Notes: generated by a model from the sequence alone, not told the origin. DNA of 64,000 nucleotides from Aristaeella lactis (GCF_018118585.1 NZ_CP069421.1:2480001-2544000), one strand, 5' to 3'. Numbered from the stretch's first letter, positions 30,873-39,541 are shown. Numbers and translations are program-made.

Positions 30873-32105
30873 TTACTTGGCAATGCCCGCGATCGCGTCC
30901 TTCATCATGATCTCGAAGGTGTCCACATCGATCGCTCCGGAAGCAAACAGTTCATAGATCTGGCCCAGGGTGCCCATACCGAAGCCATCGGGGAGCTTGT
31001 ACTGCTGCCAGTCATAGGTCTTGCCGGCGGCGTTCCATTCCATGACGGACTTGGACAGGGGGGAGGAGGGAGCCAGCGTCACGTTGGTGAATGCGGGCAC
31101 CATGGCGGCCTTGTTCACCATGTAGTCAGCGCCTTCTTCGGAGGTGGCCAGGAAGTTCAGGTAAGCCAGGGCTTCATCCTTGTTTCCGTTCTCGTTAATC
31201 ACGTACCAGGACGGCGGATTAACCAGGATGCCGTCGGTTTCCTCATGCAGGAAAGCATGGGGCGCGTAGGCGATTTCGAAATCAGGATTCATCGCCACCA
31301 GGGACGGATCCATCCAGTTGCCCTGATGATAGAAGGCAGCCTTGCCGTTGGCGAAAGCAGCCAGCTGGCTGTCCTGGGTGCCATTCAGCAGCATGTCGGG
31401 ATCGCTGTACTTGAAGATCAGCGCCACATACTGGCAGTACTGATGGAACCGTTCATCATCCACCTTGCCTTCCAGCACCTGGTCGATGTAGGTGGTGTCA
31501 TTGCGCTCATTGCCCACGGTCAGGTACACGTTGAAGTTATGCAGGCCGGTTACCCAGGTCATACCGGTGGTGGTGCCGGCCACCATGGAGACGACCATAT
31601 CCAGGCCCAGTTCTTCCTTCATGCTGTCCAGTTTCTCAAACGCGGCAGCATAGGCATCATAGGTGGTCAGGGTCGCGGGGTCGATCCCGGCCTTGTCCAG
31701 GATACTCTTGTTGTAGGCCAGTCCGTAGCCTTCCACAGCCACCGGGAAGCCCACGGCCTTGCCATCCACCATGTAGGCGGCAGCGGTGTACTGAGTCCAC
31801 TCCGCGCCGGTCTGGTCCGCGATCTTGTCCTTCCACAGCTCATAGCTGCTGGGGCCTTCGATGACGAAGATGTCAGGTTCACGGCCGGACTGCATTTCGG
31901 CTTTCAGTACGGTGTTGTAGTCGGAAGATCCGCCGCCGGTGATAACCTTTACCGGAACACCGGTCTTCTCTTCATACAGCTTGGCAAACTCTTCCATCTG
32001 GGAGGTGATTTCCACCTTGTTCTGGACGATCACGATGTCGGCCAGCGCAGAGACGGCAGTCATCATCAGTGCCAGGGTCAGCACGATAGCAATAAGTTTC
32101 TTCAT
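30873..32105 (-). CDS. Sugar ABC binding protein (family 1), system 1
   Basis: Extracytoplasmic receptor of sugar system 1. The 410 residues start with a type I signal peptide (to ALA, about 22 residues, no lipobox Cys) and then a family 1 sugar-binding fold with FAKLYEEKTGVPVKVITGGG near 38 and YNTVLKAEMQSGREPDIFV near 62. An AGGAGG box precedes the ATG. The operon goes on with two permeases and the GH13 enzyme, so alpha-glucosides are the likely ligands. No ATPase gene is in the operon. Confidence 0.92.
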   Translation of the reverse strand: MKKLIAIVLTLALMMTAVSALADIVIVQNKVEITSQMEEFAKLYEEKTGVPVKVITGGGSSDYNTVLKAEMQSGREPDIFVIEGPSSYELWKDKIADQTGAEWTQYTAAAYMVDGKAVGFPVAVEGYGLAYNKSILDKAGIDPATLTTYDAYAAAFEKLDSMKEELGLDMVVSMVAGTTTGMTWVTGLHNFNVYLTVGNERNDTTYIDQVLEGKVDDERFHQYCQYVALIFKYSDPDMLLNGTQDSQLAAFANGKAAFYHQGNWMDPSLVAMNPDFEIAYAPHAFLHEETDGILVNPPSWYVINENGNKDEALAYLNFLATSEEGADYMVNKAAMVPAFTNVTLAPSSPLSKSVMEWNAAGKTYDWQQYKLPDGFGMGTLGQIYELFASGAIDVDTFEIMMKDAIAGIAK

Positions 32106-32240
32106 GGGATAAAATCCTCCTTCATTATTTAGCAGTCAATGACTGCCTGTTAAAACGGATCTCCGCCGTTTTAATCCGATTTATTAAAAATTGTCTTTAT
32201 ATTTGTATTGTATTTGTATTGTTTGTTGTATATGGTGTTT

Positions 32241-32254
32241 TGGAAACGTTCCCG
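32241..32254. promoter_or_regulatory. LacI/CcpA-type operator at the system 1 promoter
   Basis: TGGAAACGTTCCCG is a near-palindrome with an AACGTT core and fits the catabolite element pattern TGNAANCGNTNNC. It lies 12 bp downstream of the -10 box, just past the predicted start of transcription, where a bound repressor would block elongation. Confidence 0.6.
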
Positions 32255-32265
32255 ATGACATGTTG

Positions 32266-32294
32266 ATTCTATATGAATGATCAATTCTTGTCAA
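32266..32294 (-). promoter_or_regulatory. Sigma-A promoter of sugar operon 1
   Basis: Minus strand TTGACA (32294-32289), 17-bp spacer, TAGAAT (32271-32266), a near-consensus promoter. The leader to the start codon is about 150 nt and holds two small hairpins: AAAACGG/CCGTTTT (32152-32172) and GCAGTC/GACTGC (32132-32146). Confidence 0.8.
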
Positions 32295-32385
32295 TAGAAT
32301 TTGACCAATTGTTCCTATACATTTTTGATATGCCCCGGGTTCCCGAAACCTGTCAGGAACACCTCCGGATCCGGGCAGCAAAAAA

Positions 32386-32409
32386 CCCCCGAAGCAAATG
32401 CTTCGGGGG
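32386..32409 (-). terminator. Terminator of sugar operon 2
   Basis: An 11-bp perfect stem CCCCCGAAGCA with a 2-nt centre, followed on the minus strand by TTTTTTGC. Confidence 0.9.
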
Positions 32410-32433
32410 ATGTGAATCACAGGATGACTGTAA

Positions 32434-33297
32434 TCAGCCCTTGACCGCGCCTGCGGTAGCGCCGCGGATAATCGCCCTGGACAGGATAATGTACACGATG
32501 ATAACCGGCAGGATCGCCAGCATGATGAACATGTAAACCTTACCCATATCAAATTTGGAATAGTCAGCGGAGCGCAGCTGGGCCACCATGATCGGGACCG
32601 TCTTCAGTTCCGCCTTGTCCAGGATCAGTGCGGGAATGAAGTAGTTGTTCCATGAAGCCACAAACGCAAAGATCATCTGGACAGCAATGGCCGGCTTCAT
32701 AATCGGCAGGATGATCTGGTTGAATGTCCGGAACTCGCCGCTGCCGTCGATCCGGGCTGCTTCCACGATTTCCATGGGCAGCACGCTTTCCAGGTACTGC
32801 TTCATATAGAAGAACACAACCGGGGCGGCAATGCTGGGGACGATCAGCGGGATATAATTGTTGTTAAGGCCGTAACGGTAGCACAGCTGAACGAAACCAA
32901 CCGCGGATACCTGGGGCGGGATCATCATGACTGCCATGATGAAATAGAAGGCAAACTTCTTCAGTTTGAAATCATATACATGGACACCGTAGGCTGTCAG
33001 TGCGGAGAAATACGTGGTCAGCAAAGCGCAGGCCGCCGCGATCAGGAAGCTGTTCAGCATGCCGCGGGGAATGTTGATGGACGCGTCATTCCAGGCATTC
33101 TTCAGGTTGTCAAAGAAATGCCCGCTGAACCAGAGCTGGAATCCTCCCTGCAGCTCGGCATTCGAGCGGGAGGAGTTGATGATCAGCATATAGAAGGAGA
33201 ACAGGCAGAGCACAGCCAGGAAGATCAGGATGAAATAGACCACAAACCTTGCGCAGAAAAGCATCAGGCGGCCTTTGGCATTCTCTTTGTTTTGCAT
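32434..33297 (-). CDS. Sugar ABC permease, MalG type (system 2)
   Basis: The 287-residue membrane subunit has six hydrophobic segments and the EAA loop VEAARIDGSGEFRTFNQIILP near 195. It follows the MalF-type partner by 15 bp and is the last gene of operon 2. Sequence differs clearly from the permeases of systems 1 and 3, so the three systems are not recent duplicates. Confidence 0.92.
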   Translation of the reverse strand: MQNKENAKGRLMLFCARFVVYFILIFLAVLCLFSFYMLIINSSRSNAELQGGFQLWFSGHFFDNLKNAWNDASINIPRGMLNSFLIAAACALLTTYFSALTAYGVHVYDFKLKKFAFYFIMAVMMIPPQVSAVGFVQLCYRYGLNNNYIPLIVPSIAAPVVFFYMKQYLESVLPMEIVEAARIDGSGEFRTFNQIILPIMKPAIAVQMIFAFVASWNNYFIPALILDKAELKTVPIMVAQLRSADYSKFDMGKVYMFIMLAILPVIIVYIILSRAIIRGATAGAVKG

Positions 33298-33312
33298 CTT
33301 TCTCTCCCTCCC

Positions 33313-34236
33313 TTAATTCTTATACGGCTTGGACAGCGTTTTGTAAACGACCAGGCTCAGAGCCGATGAAATAAGGAACAGCACCACGCTGACCGCTCCC
33401 GCCATGCCGTAATTCTTGCTGGGTCCTAGATAGCTGTTCAGGTACATCACCATCGTGAAGCTGGTCCGGTTCGGCGTGCCTTTGCCGTTGGTCAGAACCT
33501 GCGGTACATCGAACATCTGCAGGCCGCCGATCATGGCCGTGATCACCGTATAAACCAGGATCGGCGCCAGCAGCGGCAGCGTCACCCGGAAGAAGACCTG
33601 CAGCGAATTCGCGCCGTCAATATCCGCGGCTTCAAACAGGCACTGGTCGATACCCTGGATACCCGCCATCAGCAGGATGGTCGTATTGCCAAACCACATC
33701 AGGAAGTTCATCAGGGCGATCAGGATACGAACTGAAATCCGGATGCCCAGGAAATCAATCGCCGAATCCGCCCACCCGGATGACAACAGGATCTGATTGA
33801 CCGGCCCCACCGGGGAAAACAGCGTAAAGAACAGCATGGAGAATGCGGCGGCCATGATCAGGTTGGGCATATAGATCACGGTTTTGAAAAACTGCTGCCC
33901 TTTAATGTTCAGGCGGTAGCTGGTAAAGAACACCGCCAGCAGCAGCGCGACCACAACCTGGGGAACGGCGCCCATCACCCAGAGGACGATCGTGTTTCCG
34001 AAGTATTTCAGGATATCAATCGATCCACTCTTGCCTACTGAAAACAGCTTCTCAAAATTGGCGAATCCGACAAAATTCGGCCCGATCTGTTTCAGCCCGC
34101 TCCGATAATTCTCAAAGAAAGCATTATAAAAAGTGGTCAGCTGCGGTACCAGGGTAAAGAGAATATATACAACAAAAAACGGGATAATAAATATATATCC
34201 CCACTTGGCATAGCTGACACCCTTATGTCTTCTCAT
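33313..34236 (-). CDS. Sugar ABC permease, MalF type (system 2)
   Basis: The 307-residue membrane subunit has six spans, the first after a basic MRRHKG leader, and the EAA loop FEAADIDGANSLQVFFRVTLP near 212. It is separated from the binding protein gene by about 145 bp with two strong hairpins and is followed by the MalG-type partner. Confidence 0.92.
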   Translation of the reverse strand: MRRHKGVSYAKWGYIFIIPFFVVYILFTLVPQLTTFYNAFFENYRSGLKQIGPNFVGFANFEKLFSVGKSGSIDILKYFGNTIVLWVMGAVPQVVVALLLAVFFTSYRLNIKGQQFFKTVIYMPNLIMAAAFSMLFFTLFSPVGPVNQILLSSGWADSAIDFLGIRISVRILIALMNFLMWFGNTTILLMAGIQGIDQCLFEAADIDGANSLQVFFRVTLPLLAPILVYTVITAMIGGLQMFDVPQVLTNGKGTPNRTSFTMVMYLNSYLGPSKNYGMAGAVSVVLFLISSALSLVVYKTLSKPYKN

Positions 34237-34262
34237 GGCGTATGCTCCTTCTCGCGATAATC

Positions 34263-34356
34263 GGATTTCTGCCGGCGGCGTACGGCTTTCGTGCGCTGGC
34301 GGCAGAAATCCTTTTGGTGACTCACAAAGGCAAGGCCTTTGCCTTGCCTTTGTGAG
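34263..34356 (-). other. Two intercistronic hairpins in operon 2
   Basis: Hairpin one pairs GGATTTCTGCC (34263-34273) with 34301-34311. Hairpin two is a perfect 16-bp stem, CTCACAAAGGCAAGGC (34321-34336) with 34341-34356, around CTTT. Neither is followed on the minus strand by a T-run, so they look like 3'-end stabilisers for the binding protein mRNA, as in malE-malF gaps. Confidence 0.7.
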
Positions 34357-34380
34357 CTAATACAATTATATCAGTCAGGA

Positions 34381-35646
34381 TTAATCGGGGCAAACCACGT
34401 CGGGGCACTTTTCAGCCAGTTCAGTGTAGAACTTAGCATAAGCTTCTTCCTTGGTAGCGGTTCCCTTGAAGTATTCCTGCATCGCGTTCTGCAGACCTTC
34501 GTTCATGAACTGATCATAGATCGTGTGGTTTTCCCACTTGATGTTGTCAGTCATGGCGGCGAAGACAGCCACATCGTTCTGGCCGCCCAGGAAAGCGGAA
34601 CCATAGGACTCGTCAGCAGCGAACTTGGCGTTCACAGCCTTGTTGTTGGAGAACTGAGCTTCGTTGGCCACCAGAGCGGTGCAAACTTCTTCATTGTTGA
34701 TGAAGGTGTTCATAATGTCAGCCACGATGTCAGCATTCTCGGTGCCGGCAGGAGCCATCAGCCAGGTGCCGCCCCAGAAGTGAGCAGCGGGGCCTTCGCA
34801 GATCGCCCAGTCGCCGGGGCAGCCCTTTTCGGGATCCTGAGCATTGCCCATGCAGAAGTTGAAGTACCAGGCGGGTCCGAAGAAGCACATGGTCTTTCCG
34901 TCAGCGAACATCTGGACATTCTTTTCTTCATCCCAGATACCGGCGGTCAGGGTGTAGCCGTTCTCGATGAACTTCTCAGTCTGGGCGATCCAGGCTTCGA
35001 TCTGAGCGTCATACTGCAGGTTGTTTTCTTCATCAACCCACGGGCTGGTGCAGTTGTTGGAGAAGGGACGATAGGTTTCAGCGAAGGAAGCGGTCATGTA
35101 GTAGCCCTTGGCCTTGGCGTCAGCAGCCACAGCTTCGAACTTTTCCCAGGAATCCAGAGCAGCCTGGACCTCAGCGGGATCATCGGTGCCCAGCACGTCC
35201 TTGGCGATGGAGCGGCGATAGATCAGAGCGGAGGGGCAGCACTGGAAGGAAACACCCTTCACAACACCATTGGCATCGGAAGCGGCCTTCACGGTGTACT
35301 CATAAGCATTGGAGAAATCGGTCACGCCCATGGCAGTGATGTCCTGGGTGAACTCGGAATCAGCGTACTTCTGGATGTAGTCAGCTTCGGCCAGGAACAT
35401 ATCAACCTGTTCGCCGTTCATCAGAGCATCATCCAGCTTCTGCTGATAGACGCCGCCATCGCTGGGGTTGATAACCCATTCAACGGTAACGCCTTCCGGC
35501 AGGGTGTAATACTTTTCGAAGAATCCTTTGAATTCTTCATTCCAGGCATAGAACTTCAGGACTTTGCCGGATTCTTCAGCCAGCGCGAGAGACGCGACGC
35601 TGAACACCAGCATCAGAGCCAGGACCAGGGACAGGATCTTTTTCAT
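34381..35646 (-). CDS. Sugar ABC binding protein (family 1), system 2
   Basis: Extracytoplasmic receptor of sugar system 2, 421 residues. It has a type I signal peptide ending ALA before EESGKV with no lipobox Cys. The mature part shows a family 1 binding fold: VLKFYAWNEEFKGFFEKYY, then a segment with DMFLAEADYIQKYADSE and WYFNFCMGNAQDPEKG. The ligand is unknown. The leader and promoter resemble those of system 3. Confidence 0.9.
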   Translation of the reverse strand: MKKILSLVLALMLVFSVASLALAEESGKVLKFYAWNEEFKGFFEKYYTLPEGVTVEWVINPSDGGVYQQKLDDALMNGEQVDMFLAEADYIQKYADSEFTQDITAMGVTDFSNAYEYTVKAASDANGVVKGVSFQCCPSALIYRRSIAKDVLGTDDPAEVQAALDSWEKFEAVAADAKAKGYYMTASFAETYRPFSNNCTSPWVDEENNLQYDAQIEAWIAQTEKFIENGYTLTAGIWDEEKNVQMFADGKTMCFFGPAWYFNFCMGNAQDPEKGCPGDWAICEGPAAHFWGGTWLMAPAGTENADIVADIMNTFINNEEVCTALVANEAQFSNNKAVNAKFAADESYGSAFLGGQNDVAVFAAMTDNIKWENHTIYDQFMNEGLQNAMQEYFKGTATKEEAYAKFYTELAEKCPDVVCPD

Positions 35647-35670
35647 TCAGGGTCTCCTCCTTTTTAATAT

Positions 35671-35720
35671 GCGTTCTAACCGCATTATTCTCAAACAGCG
35701 ATCCCGCTGTTGTCGACTGT
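35671..35720 (-). promoter_or_regulatory. Folded 5' leader of operon 2, shared with operon 3
   Basis: Contains the 17-nt block at 35686-35702, identical to 39438-39454 before system 3, plus TCGACTG at 35713-35719. In the RNA, AACAGCG (rc of 35705-35711) pairs with CGCUGUU (rc of 35694-35700) around a 4-nt loop. In the system 3 copy one G-C pair becomes G-U, and the helix is kept. Confidence 0.6.
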
Positions 35721-35752
35721 TCAATTTCCTTCTCTTCTTTTATGACGGGGTT

Positions 35753-35781
35753 AGTATACAGCCCTTAAAACGTTTGCGCAA
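35753..35781 (-). promoter_or_regulatory. Sigma-A promoter of sugar operon 2
   Basis: Minus strand TTGCGC (35781-35776), 17-bp spacer, TATACT (35758-35753). The same layout (TTGCAA-17-TATACT) occurs before system 3. Confidence 0.7.
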
Positions 35782-35782
35782 C

Positions 35783-35796
35783 TACAACATGTTGTA
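35783..35796. promoter_or_regulatory. Perfect 14-bp palindrome beside the operon 2 promoter
   Basis: TACAACATGTTGTA abuts the -35 box. Related sequence (CCACAAAATGTAGG, 39542-39555) abuts the -35 of operon 3, and a longer version (CCACAACATATTGTGG, 39756-39771) lies about 200 bp further upstream of it. A dimeric regulator site is likely; the regulator is not in the window. Confidence 0.6.
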
Positions 35797-35839
35797 TATG
35801 TTTCCATTCCTCCCCATTTGTAACATGTCCGTGCATTTT

Positions 35840-36144
35840 CGGTAACGTTAACAATCGTTGTTAATCAACGATTTTGCTCCAGCCGTTGATTTCATTGTAT
35901 CCAGGAGTATTCGCTCTGTTTTTTTTCACGGAAACGATACCGATGGTCGAATTTCATTTTTCGGAAACGTTACCAATTGACAGATTCGTCTTTTTGGGGA
36001 TTGCATACCACAATATATAGTATATCTGCCATGCAATTTTATGTATCTAAAGCAAAAAATAAAAATACTTTCTGAAAATTTCCGGAAACTGTTTTCAATC
36101 ATTCAGCTTCTTTTCCCTGTCCCTGCTTTCCGGAAACGGTTCCA
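35840..36144. promoter_or_regulatory. Cluster of four LacI-type operator-like sites
   Basis: This 566-bp gap holds no gene. Four 14-bp sites fit CGGWAACGWTACCR: 35840-35853, 35929-35942, 35962-35975 and 36131-36144. They lie 60-360 bp upstream of the operon 2 promoter and before the terminator of operon 3. Spacing would allow loop formation by a tetrameric LacI-family protein. I also see a TATACTATATATTG stretch at 36010-36025 but no convincing second promoter. Confidence 0.55.
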
Positions 36145-36162
36145 TTGAAAACGTACAAAAAA

Positions 36163-36190
36163 ACTCTTTCCGGAGATATCCGGAAAGAGT
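36163..36190 (-). terminator. Terminator of sugar operon 3
   Basis: A 12-bp stem ACTCTTTCCGGA with loop GATA, A-run on the left and T-run on the right, so it works for minus-strand transcripts and could work in both directions. Confidence 0.9.
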
Positions 36191-36212
36191 TTTTGAATCA
36201 GTATAAGTTGTC

Positions 36213-37094
36213 TTATCCCTTGACCGCACCGGCAATAAAACTGTCCTGGATGCGTTTGCTCAGGAAGATATAGACAATAATCGTCGGCATCGTCGCGATT
36301 GTCAGCGCGGCGCCGATGGGACCCCAGTCTGTGGTATACTGGCCAAACAATTGCTGTACGCCGACCGGCAGGGTCCGGTACTTACCGGAGCTGACAAAGA
36401 TGGTCGCAAACAGCAGCTCGTTCCAGCACTGGAGGAAGGTATAAATACCCACCGTCGCGATAGCCGGCATCATCAGCGGTGCGATAATCCTGCAGAATAT
36501 TCCCCAGACGCCGCAGCCGTCCAGGAACGCCGCTTCATCCAGGTCATAGGGAATATCACCCATGAAACCAACGCTGATCAGAATACCCATCGCCAGCGCA
36601 AACGCGGAATACGGCACGATCAGCGCGGTGTATGTGTTCAGCAGTTTCATCTTCGACAGGATCGTAAACACCGGAACAATAGCCGCGTGGATCGGGATCG
36701 TGAGACCGAGCATGAAGAACTTATTCATGGCCTTTCGGCCTTTCCAGACAAGTCTGGTCAATGCGTAAGTCGCCATGAATGACGCTATGATCGTGATCAC
36801 GATCGCGGACACGGAAACAATAAGGCTGTTGATAAAATACTGTCCCATGTCGCCGGTATTCATCGCCCGGGTATAGTTGCTCCACGCCCAGGTATGCGGA
36901 AGACCGACGTGATTCGGCGGAACAATGACCCGCTCGCCTTCTTCAGTCTTGTATGAATAGCCGAGGATCTCATCGTTGGATTTCAGGCCGAAGGTGACCA
37001 TCCAGTACAGCGGGAACAGGTTGATCACGACCAGGACGATCAGAAGCAGATGAACAATAATGTTCGAGGGCTTGAATTTACGCGCTTCTTTCAT
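36213..37094 (-). CDS. Sugar ABC permease, MalG type (system 3)
   Basis: The 293-residue membrane subunit has six hydrophobic segments and the EAA loop DEAAFLDGCGVWGIFCRIIAP near 199, with the family ending DSFIAGAVKG. Its start overlaps the MalF-type stop by four bases (ATGA). It ends operon 3. Confidence 0.92.
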   Translation of the reverse strand: MKEARKFKPSNIIVHLLLIVLVVINLFPLYWMVTFGLKSNDEILGYSYKTEEGERVIVPPNHVGLPHTWAWSNYTRAMNTGDMGQYFINSLIVSVSAIVITIIASFMATYALTRLVWKGRKAMNKFFMLGLTIPIHAAIVPVFTILSKMKLLNTYTALIVPYSAFALAMGILISVGFMGDIPYDLDEAAFLDGCGVWGIFCRIIAPLMMPAIATVGIYTFLQCWNELLFATIFVSSGKYRTLPVGVQQLFGQYTTDWGPIGAALTIATMPTIIVYIFLSKRIQDSFIAGAVKG

Positions 37095-38068
37095 GCTACT
37101 TTCGCCCCCTTATCTCTGAACGCCAGGCTGATCAGCACCGCAAACAGGAAGCAGAGAATAATCAGCACCACAGCGACCGCACTGCCCAGTCCATATCTCT
37201 GATGCAGGAACAGCAGCTTGTACATCAGCGTACTCGGCAGCTCCGCACGGGAGGTATCCTTCATCAGGGCATAGACCAGGTCGAATGATTTCAGGGAACC
37301 GGTCACGGCGAAAATCACGCAGACCTTCAGAATCGGCTTGATATACGGGATAATGATAAAACGGTTCACCTGTCCCTCAGTACATCCGTCCAGCTGGGCC
37401 GCTTCAAGCAGATCCGCCGGAACACCCTTGATACCCGCGTACATCAGCAGCATATGATATCCCACATACTGCCACAAAATCGGGATAAAGGCCGCAAGCA
37501 GCGCGGTCTCCCGGAAACCGGTCCACTGTCCCGTAAATGGCAGTTTGGAAGAGGTAATTCCGTTCGTAATCGCCGGGAACAACCACTTGTCGATTCCCAG
37601 CGCCCGGAGTCCGGCATTCAGCAGACCGGCCTGGCCCGGATCATAAATATTCATCCACAGACGACCGATAATAACTGTGGAAATCAGCACAGGCATGAAG
37701 TAAATGGACAGATATGCCCGTTCACCCCGGATACCCTTGCTCAGCTTGAGCGCGATGATCAGCGCCAGCGGGAGCTGGATAAAGGTGGAAAGCGCGGCCA
37801 GGATCAGGGCGTGCCCAAGGGCGTCTCCCATATACATGCTGTTCGCGTATAGTTTTCCTGTATTCGGATTGGTCAGCATACTGCTGAACAGGATCCTGTA
37901 GTTTTCAAATCCCATGTACTCCATATCAGAGTTTGAGACCAGATTGAACTCATGGAAGCTGTAATATGCTGACATAATAATCGGCGCAATCAGAATCCCG
38001 ATAAACAGGACCAGCGCCGGCAGCAAAAACAGAAAAATATGCAGCTTGTAGGTAAATGTTCTTTTCAT
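37091..38068 (-). CDS. Sugar ABC permease, MalF type (system 3)
   Basis: The 325-residue membrane subunit begins MKRTFTYKLHIFLFLLPALV and has six spans, with the EAA loop LEAAQLDGCTEGQVNRFIIIP near 238. It has a longer loop between the early spans than systems 1 and 2. It follows the binding protein gene after a hairpin. Confidence 0.92.
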   Translation of the reverse strand: MKRTFTYKLHIFLFLLPALVLFIGILIAPIIMSAYYSFHEFNLVSNSDMEYMGFENYRILFSSMLTNPNTGKLYANSMYMGDALGHALILAALSTFIQLPLALIIALKLSKGIRGERAYLSIYFMPVLISTVIIGRLWMNIYDPGQAGLLNAGLRALGIDKWLFPAITNGITSSKLPFTGQWTGFRETALLAAFIPILWQYVGYHMLLMYAGIKGVPADLLEAAQLDGCTEGQVNRFIIIPYIKPILKVCVIFAVTGSLKSFDLVYALMKDTSRAELPSTLMYKLLFLHQRYGLGSAVAVVLIILCFLFAVLISLAFRDKGAKVA

Positions 38069-38095
38069 CTTTCGTGATCCTTTTTAACAAAAGAG

Positions 38096-38135
38096 GGAGA
38101 CGGCCCCTCGGAATATCCCCTTCAGGACCGTCTCC
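38096..38135 (-). terminator. Intercistronic hairpin in operon 3
   Basis: GGAGACGG pairs with CCGTCTCC around a long loop, followed on the minus strand by CTCTTTTGTT. Probably partial termination between the binding protein and permease genes. Confidence 0.65.
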
Positions 38136-38163
38136 GGATTGATTTGTTCAGATCAGGCTGATC

Positions 38164-39399
38164 TTACTGAAGTTCGTTGGCCAGAGCTTCAATGAATCCA
38201 GCACCGTCGATCTCGCAGCCGTAAACCTTAGCAACATAGCTCAGGTAGACGTTGGCGGGGTCAGCGCTCATAGCGGTGTCGCCGAACAGAACCATACCAT
38301 CAGCAGCAGCAACCATGGCAGCCACGTCGGTGGTCAGGTAGTTCACAGCAGAGGTGTCGTAATCCGGGGTCCAGGCGGGCAGACCGGAACCGGCATCGAT
38401 GAAGCTGTACTGGCAGATCTTCTTGCCCAGCGCGAAAGCGACCTTCGCAGCCAGTTCAGGATTCTTGCCGTTGGCGGAAACAGCCAGGGAGTCGGCGGGG
38501 CCGCCGATAACCTGAGCGTAGGTAGCCTTTTCAGCATCCATGACGGGGAACAGAGCAACCTTGAAGTTGTCGCCCTTCTTCGCGATGTCGCCGCAGTTCC
38601 AGGTACCATTCTGATAGAACGCGTACTTGCCGGCGATGAAGTTGGCCTTCACGGTGTCGTTGTCCAGGGACACGCCAGCGGGATCGAAGTAGCCGCCCAT
38701 GACCATCTTCTGGAAGTTGTCAACAGCGGTAGCGATCGCGGGGTTGTTCCAGGTGGACTTGCCAGCGAAGATGTTGCCCAGTTCTTCATAACCGATGGTC
38801 TTTTCGATGATGGGCTCGAGGTACTCGGTCACGCACCAGGTGGCGTTGCCGGAGCAGCCGAAGGGGATGATTCCCTTAGCTTTCAGAGCGTCGCAGCAGG
38901 CGATCAGGTCTTCGTAGGTTTCCGGAACCTTGTCATAGCCGACTTCGGCCAGCAGGTCCATGTTGGCGAACATAGCCACGATGTTCATGGTCAGCGGCAC
39001 AGCGTAGCGCTTTCCATCGTAGGTGGCGTTCTTGGTCATAACGTCCGGCAGAGCGTCAGCATACTCAGCATACGCTTCGTCCAGGCAGTAGACCTTACCG
39101 GCAGTGGCGAAGTCGCCGCAGAAAGCGCCGGCCCAGGTGAAGAAGATGTCGGGCAGCTCTTCAGCGCTCGTGCTCTTGATCTTGGTCTTGTAGGAGTCAT
39201 TCTCGAAAGCTTCCCACTCGATTTTTACGTTGAAAGCTTCTTCGATTTCGGGGATAGCCTTTTCATAGGCAATGCGGTTGGAGTCGCTCTCGGTAGCGAT
39301 ACACCACAGTGTCAGGGTGGTCTTTTCTTCTTCAGCGAACACGGAAGTCACGGAGAGAAGCAGGACCAGGGCCAGAACCAGGGACAGGGCCTTTTTCAT
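38164..39399 (-). CDS. Sugar ABC binding protein (family 1), system 3
   Basis: Extracytoplasmic receptor of sugar system 3, 411 residues. A type I signal peptide ends SVFA before EEEK, with no lipobox Cys. The mature part has LTLWCIATESDSNRIAYEKA, then TWAGAFCGDFATAG and the common KYAFYQNGTWNCGDI block near 255 that belongs to the ligand site of family 1 proteins. It is most like binding proteins of the raffinose or multiple-sugar group, but the ligand cannot be named. Confidence 0.9.
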   Translation of the reverse strand: MKKALSLVLALVLLLSVTSVFAEEEKTTLTLWCIATESDSNRIAYEKAIPEIEEAFNVKIEWEAFENDSYKTKIKSTSAEELPDIFFTWAGAFCGDFATAGKVYCLDEAYAEYADALPDVMTKNATYDGKRYAVPLTMNIVAMFANMDLLAEVGYDKVPETYEDLIACCDALKAKGIIPFGCSGNATWCVTEYLEPIIEKTIGYEELGNIFAGKSTWNNPAIATAVDNFQKMVMGGYFDPAGVSLDNDTVKANFIAGKYAFYQNGTWNCGDIAKKGDNFKVALFPVMDAEKATYAQVIGGPADSLAVSANGKNPELAAKVAFALGKKICQYSFIDAGSGLPAWTPDYDTSAVNYLTTDVAAMVAAADGMVLFGDTAMSADPANVYLSYVAKVYGCEIDGAGFIEALANELQ

Positions 39400-39423
39400 A
39401 ACGGGTTTCCTCCTTTTTATTTT

Positions 39424-39474
39424 GCGGCTTTGCCGCGTATTCTCAAACAGCGATTCCTCACTGTTTTCGACTGA
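39424..39474 (-). promoter_or_regulatory. Folded 5' leader of operon 3, shared with operon 2
   Basis: Contains the 17-nt block 39438-39454 identical to the operon 2 leader, TCGACTG at 39467-39473, the AACAGUG/CGCUGUU helix of the RNA and a second helix GCGGC/GCCGC (39424-39436) ending about 12 nt before the AGGAGG box. Confidence 0.6.
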
Positions 39475-39512
39475 TTTAGCCGTACTTTTTTACACTTTCT
39501 CAAGCGAAGAAC

Positions 39513-39541
39513 AGTATACCCTCCTTCATTTCATTTTGCAA
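39513..39541 (-). promoter_or_regulatory. Sigma-A promoter of sugar operon 3
   Basis: Minus strand TTGCAA (39541-39536), 17-bp spacer, TATACT (39518-39513). The remaining gap to the GH3 gene (39542-39783) has a palindrome TGTCAACCCGTTGACA at 39696-39711, CCACAACATATTGTGG at 39756-39771, and the GH3 terminator; no gene is seen. Confidence 0.7.
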
